Part shown: positions 5,152 through 5,717 of the stretch, piece after piece
Layout: each line of letters starts with the position of its first letter
Position numbering within the stretch: the first letter of the stretch is position 1
From: Rhodoferax sp.
GTDB taxonomy: Bacteria > Pseudomonadota > Gammaproteobacteria > Burkholderiales > Burkholderiaceae_C
NCBI GenBank assembly: GCA_021731215.1
Contig: JAKFXU010000207.1
Coordinates: 1-5,717 of the forward strand
Direction of reading: 5' to 3'
DNA length: 5,717 bases
Translations under genes and position numbers: made by a program
The notes under the pieces: model-generated
What the model was told of the DNA's origin: nothing
The model's database searches: none
The model's input: only the letters and a program-made list of their open reading frames with translations

Positions 5152-5717
5152 ACAGCTTTATCGAAATCTCGGGTGTAGAGCAAACCTTCAACACCAAAAA
5201 AGGACCGTTCTGCGCCCTGCAAAACGTCAGCCTGACGGTGGCCAAGGGCGAGTTTGTAGCGCTGATCGGCCACTCGGGCTGCGGCAAGTCCACCCTGCTC
5301 AACCTGATCGCGGGTTTGACCATGCCCACGGCCGGCCTGCTGCTGTGCGCCAACCGCGAAATCGCCGGGCCCGGCCCGGAGCGCGCGGTGGTGTTCCAGA
5401 ACCACTCGCTGTTGCCCTGGCTGACCTGTTTCGAGAACGTCTACCTCGGCGTCGAGCGGGTCTTTGGCGCCGCCAATCGCAGCACCGGCGCCGCGTCAGA
5501 AACCAAAGCCCAGCTCAGAGCCCGCACCGACGCCGCCCTGGCGCTGGTGGGATTGAGCCCCGCCGCGCAAAAGCGCCCGGGCGAGATCTCGGGCGGCATG
5601 AAGCAGCGCGTCGGCATTGCGCGCGCGCTGGCGATGGAGCCCAAGGTGCTGCTGATGGACGAGCCCTTCGGCGCACTCGATGCGCTGACCCGCGCCAAGC
5701 TGCAGGACGAGCTGCTG
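5148..5717 (+). CDS. nrtD: Nitrate ABC transporter, ATP-binding protein (partial, runs off the window)
   Basis: The first 190 codons of an ABC ATPase, open to the last base. It should power nitrate import by binding NrtB at the cytoplasmic face. Motifs in order: Walker [10 protein letters not shown] (41-49), Q-loop VVFQN with Gln84, followed by HSLLPWLT as in NrtD/NasD, signature ISGGMKQR (147-154), Walker B VLLMDEP (167-173) and D-loop GALD (175-178). The switch histidine lies beyond the edge. A variable insert (about 103-125) sits before the helical region. The start ATG overlaps the nrtB stop, with GAGGAGG at 5134-5140 seven bases upstream. Only the ATPase domain is visible, so a fused binding-protein domain as in cyanobacterial NrtC cannot be excluded, although the NrtD/NasD form is usual in proteobacteria. 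Confidence 0.93.
   Translation, partial: MNSFIEISGVEQTFNTKKGPFCALQNVSLTVAKGEFVALIGHSGCGKSTLLNLIAGLTMPTAGLLLCANREIAGPGPERAVVFQNHSLLPWLTCFENVYLGVERVFGAANRSTGAASETKAQLRARTDAALALVGLSPAAQKRPGEISGGMKQRVGIARALAMEPKVLLMDEPFGALDALTRAKLQDELL

Noticed and set aside
4917..5405. A 162-codon minus-strand frame across the nrtB/ATPase junction
   Set aside because: Shadow of two well-supported genes, with no family resemblance and no ribosome binding site.
1..5717. CRISPR arrays, tRNA or rRNA genes, insertion sequences
   Set aside because: No regularly spaced repeats, cloverleaf-like segments, rRNA-like stretches or transposase motifs were seen on either strand.

Overview
The window has high-GC coding sequence with strongly biased codon use. 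Its gene content and protein styles suggest a betaproteobacterium of the Burkholderiales, most like Comamonadaceae (Rhodoferax/Polaromonas type). That placement is inferred from family resemblance; no search was run.

Layout, left to right. (1) A small Hsp20/alpha-crystallin chaperone gene (15-395, +) converges with tsaD (399-1463, -), the tRNA t6A-modification ATPase; only 3 bases separate them. (2) A 90-base gap between divergent genes leads into a NasT-type ANTAR antiterminator gene (1554-2201, +), which is cut by an in-frame TAG at 1791-1793 inside its receiver domain. (3) A 718-base stretch (2202-2919) holds an apparent remnant of an HxlR-type regulator (about 2294-2533), then a dense control region. 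That region has an NtrC-like site (2626-2642), a textbook sigma-54 promoter (2745-2761) and a roughly 148-base leader RNA. The leader carries three hexaloop hairpins of the ANTAR-target type followed by a long intrinsic terminator. (4) An ABC importer operon of the nitrate family follows: nrtA (Tat-exported solute-binding protein, 2920-4176), nrtB (permease, 4210-5151) and the ATPase gene (5148 to the window edge, truncated).

How it fits together (inference from known Klebsiella, Azotobacter and Paracoccus nitrate-assimilation systems). Nitrogen limitation would activate NtrC and sigma-54 polymerase at about 2772. The transcript would then meet the terminator just before nrtA unless an ANTAR protein holds the hexaloop hairpins, the last of which uses the same bases as the terminator's left arm. 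The two most notable points are this leader, with three candidate loops instead of two, and the premature amber codon in the neighbouring gene that should encode the RNA-binding antiterminator. Nitrite and nitrate reductase genes are expected downstream but lie outside the window.
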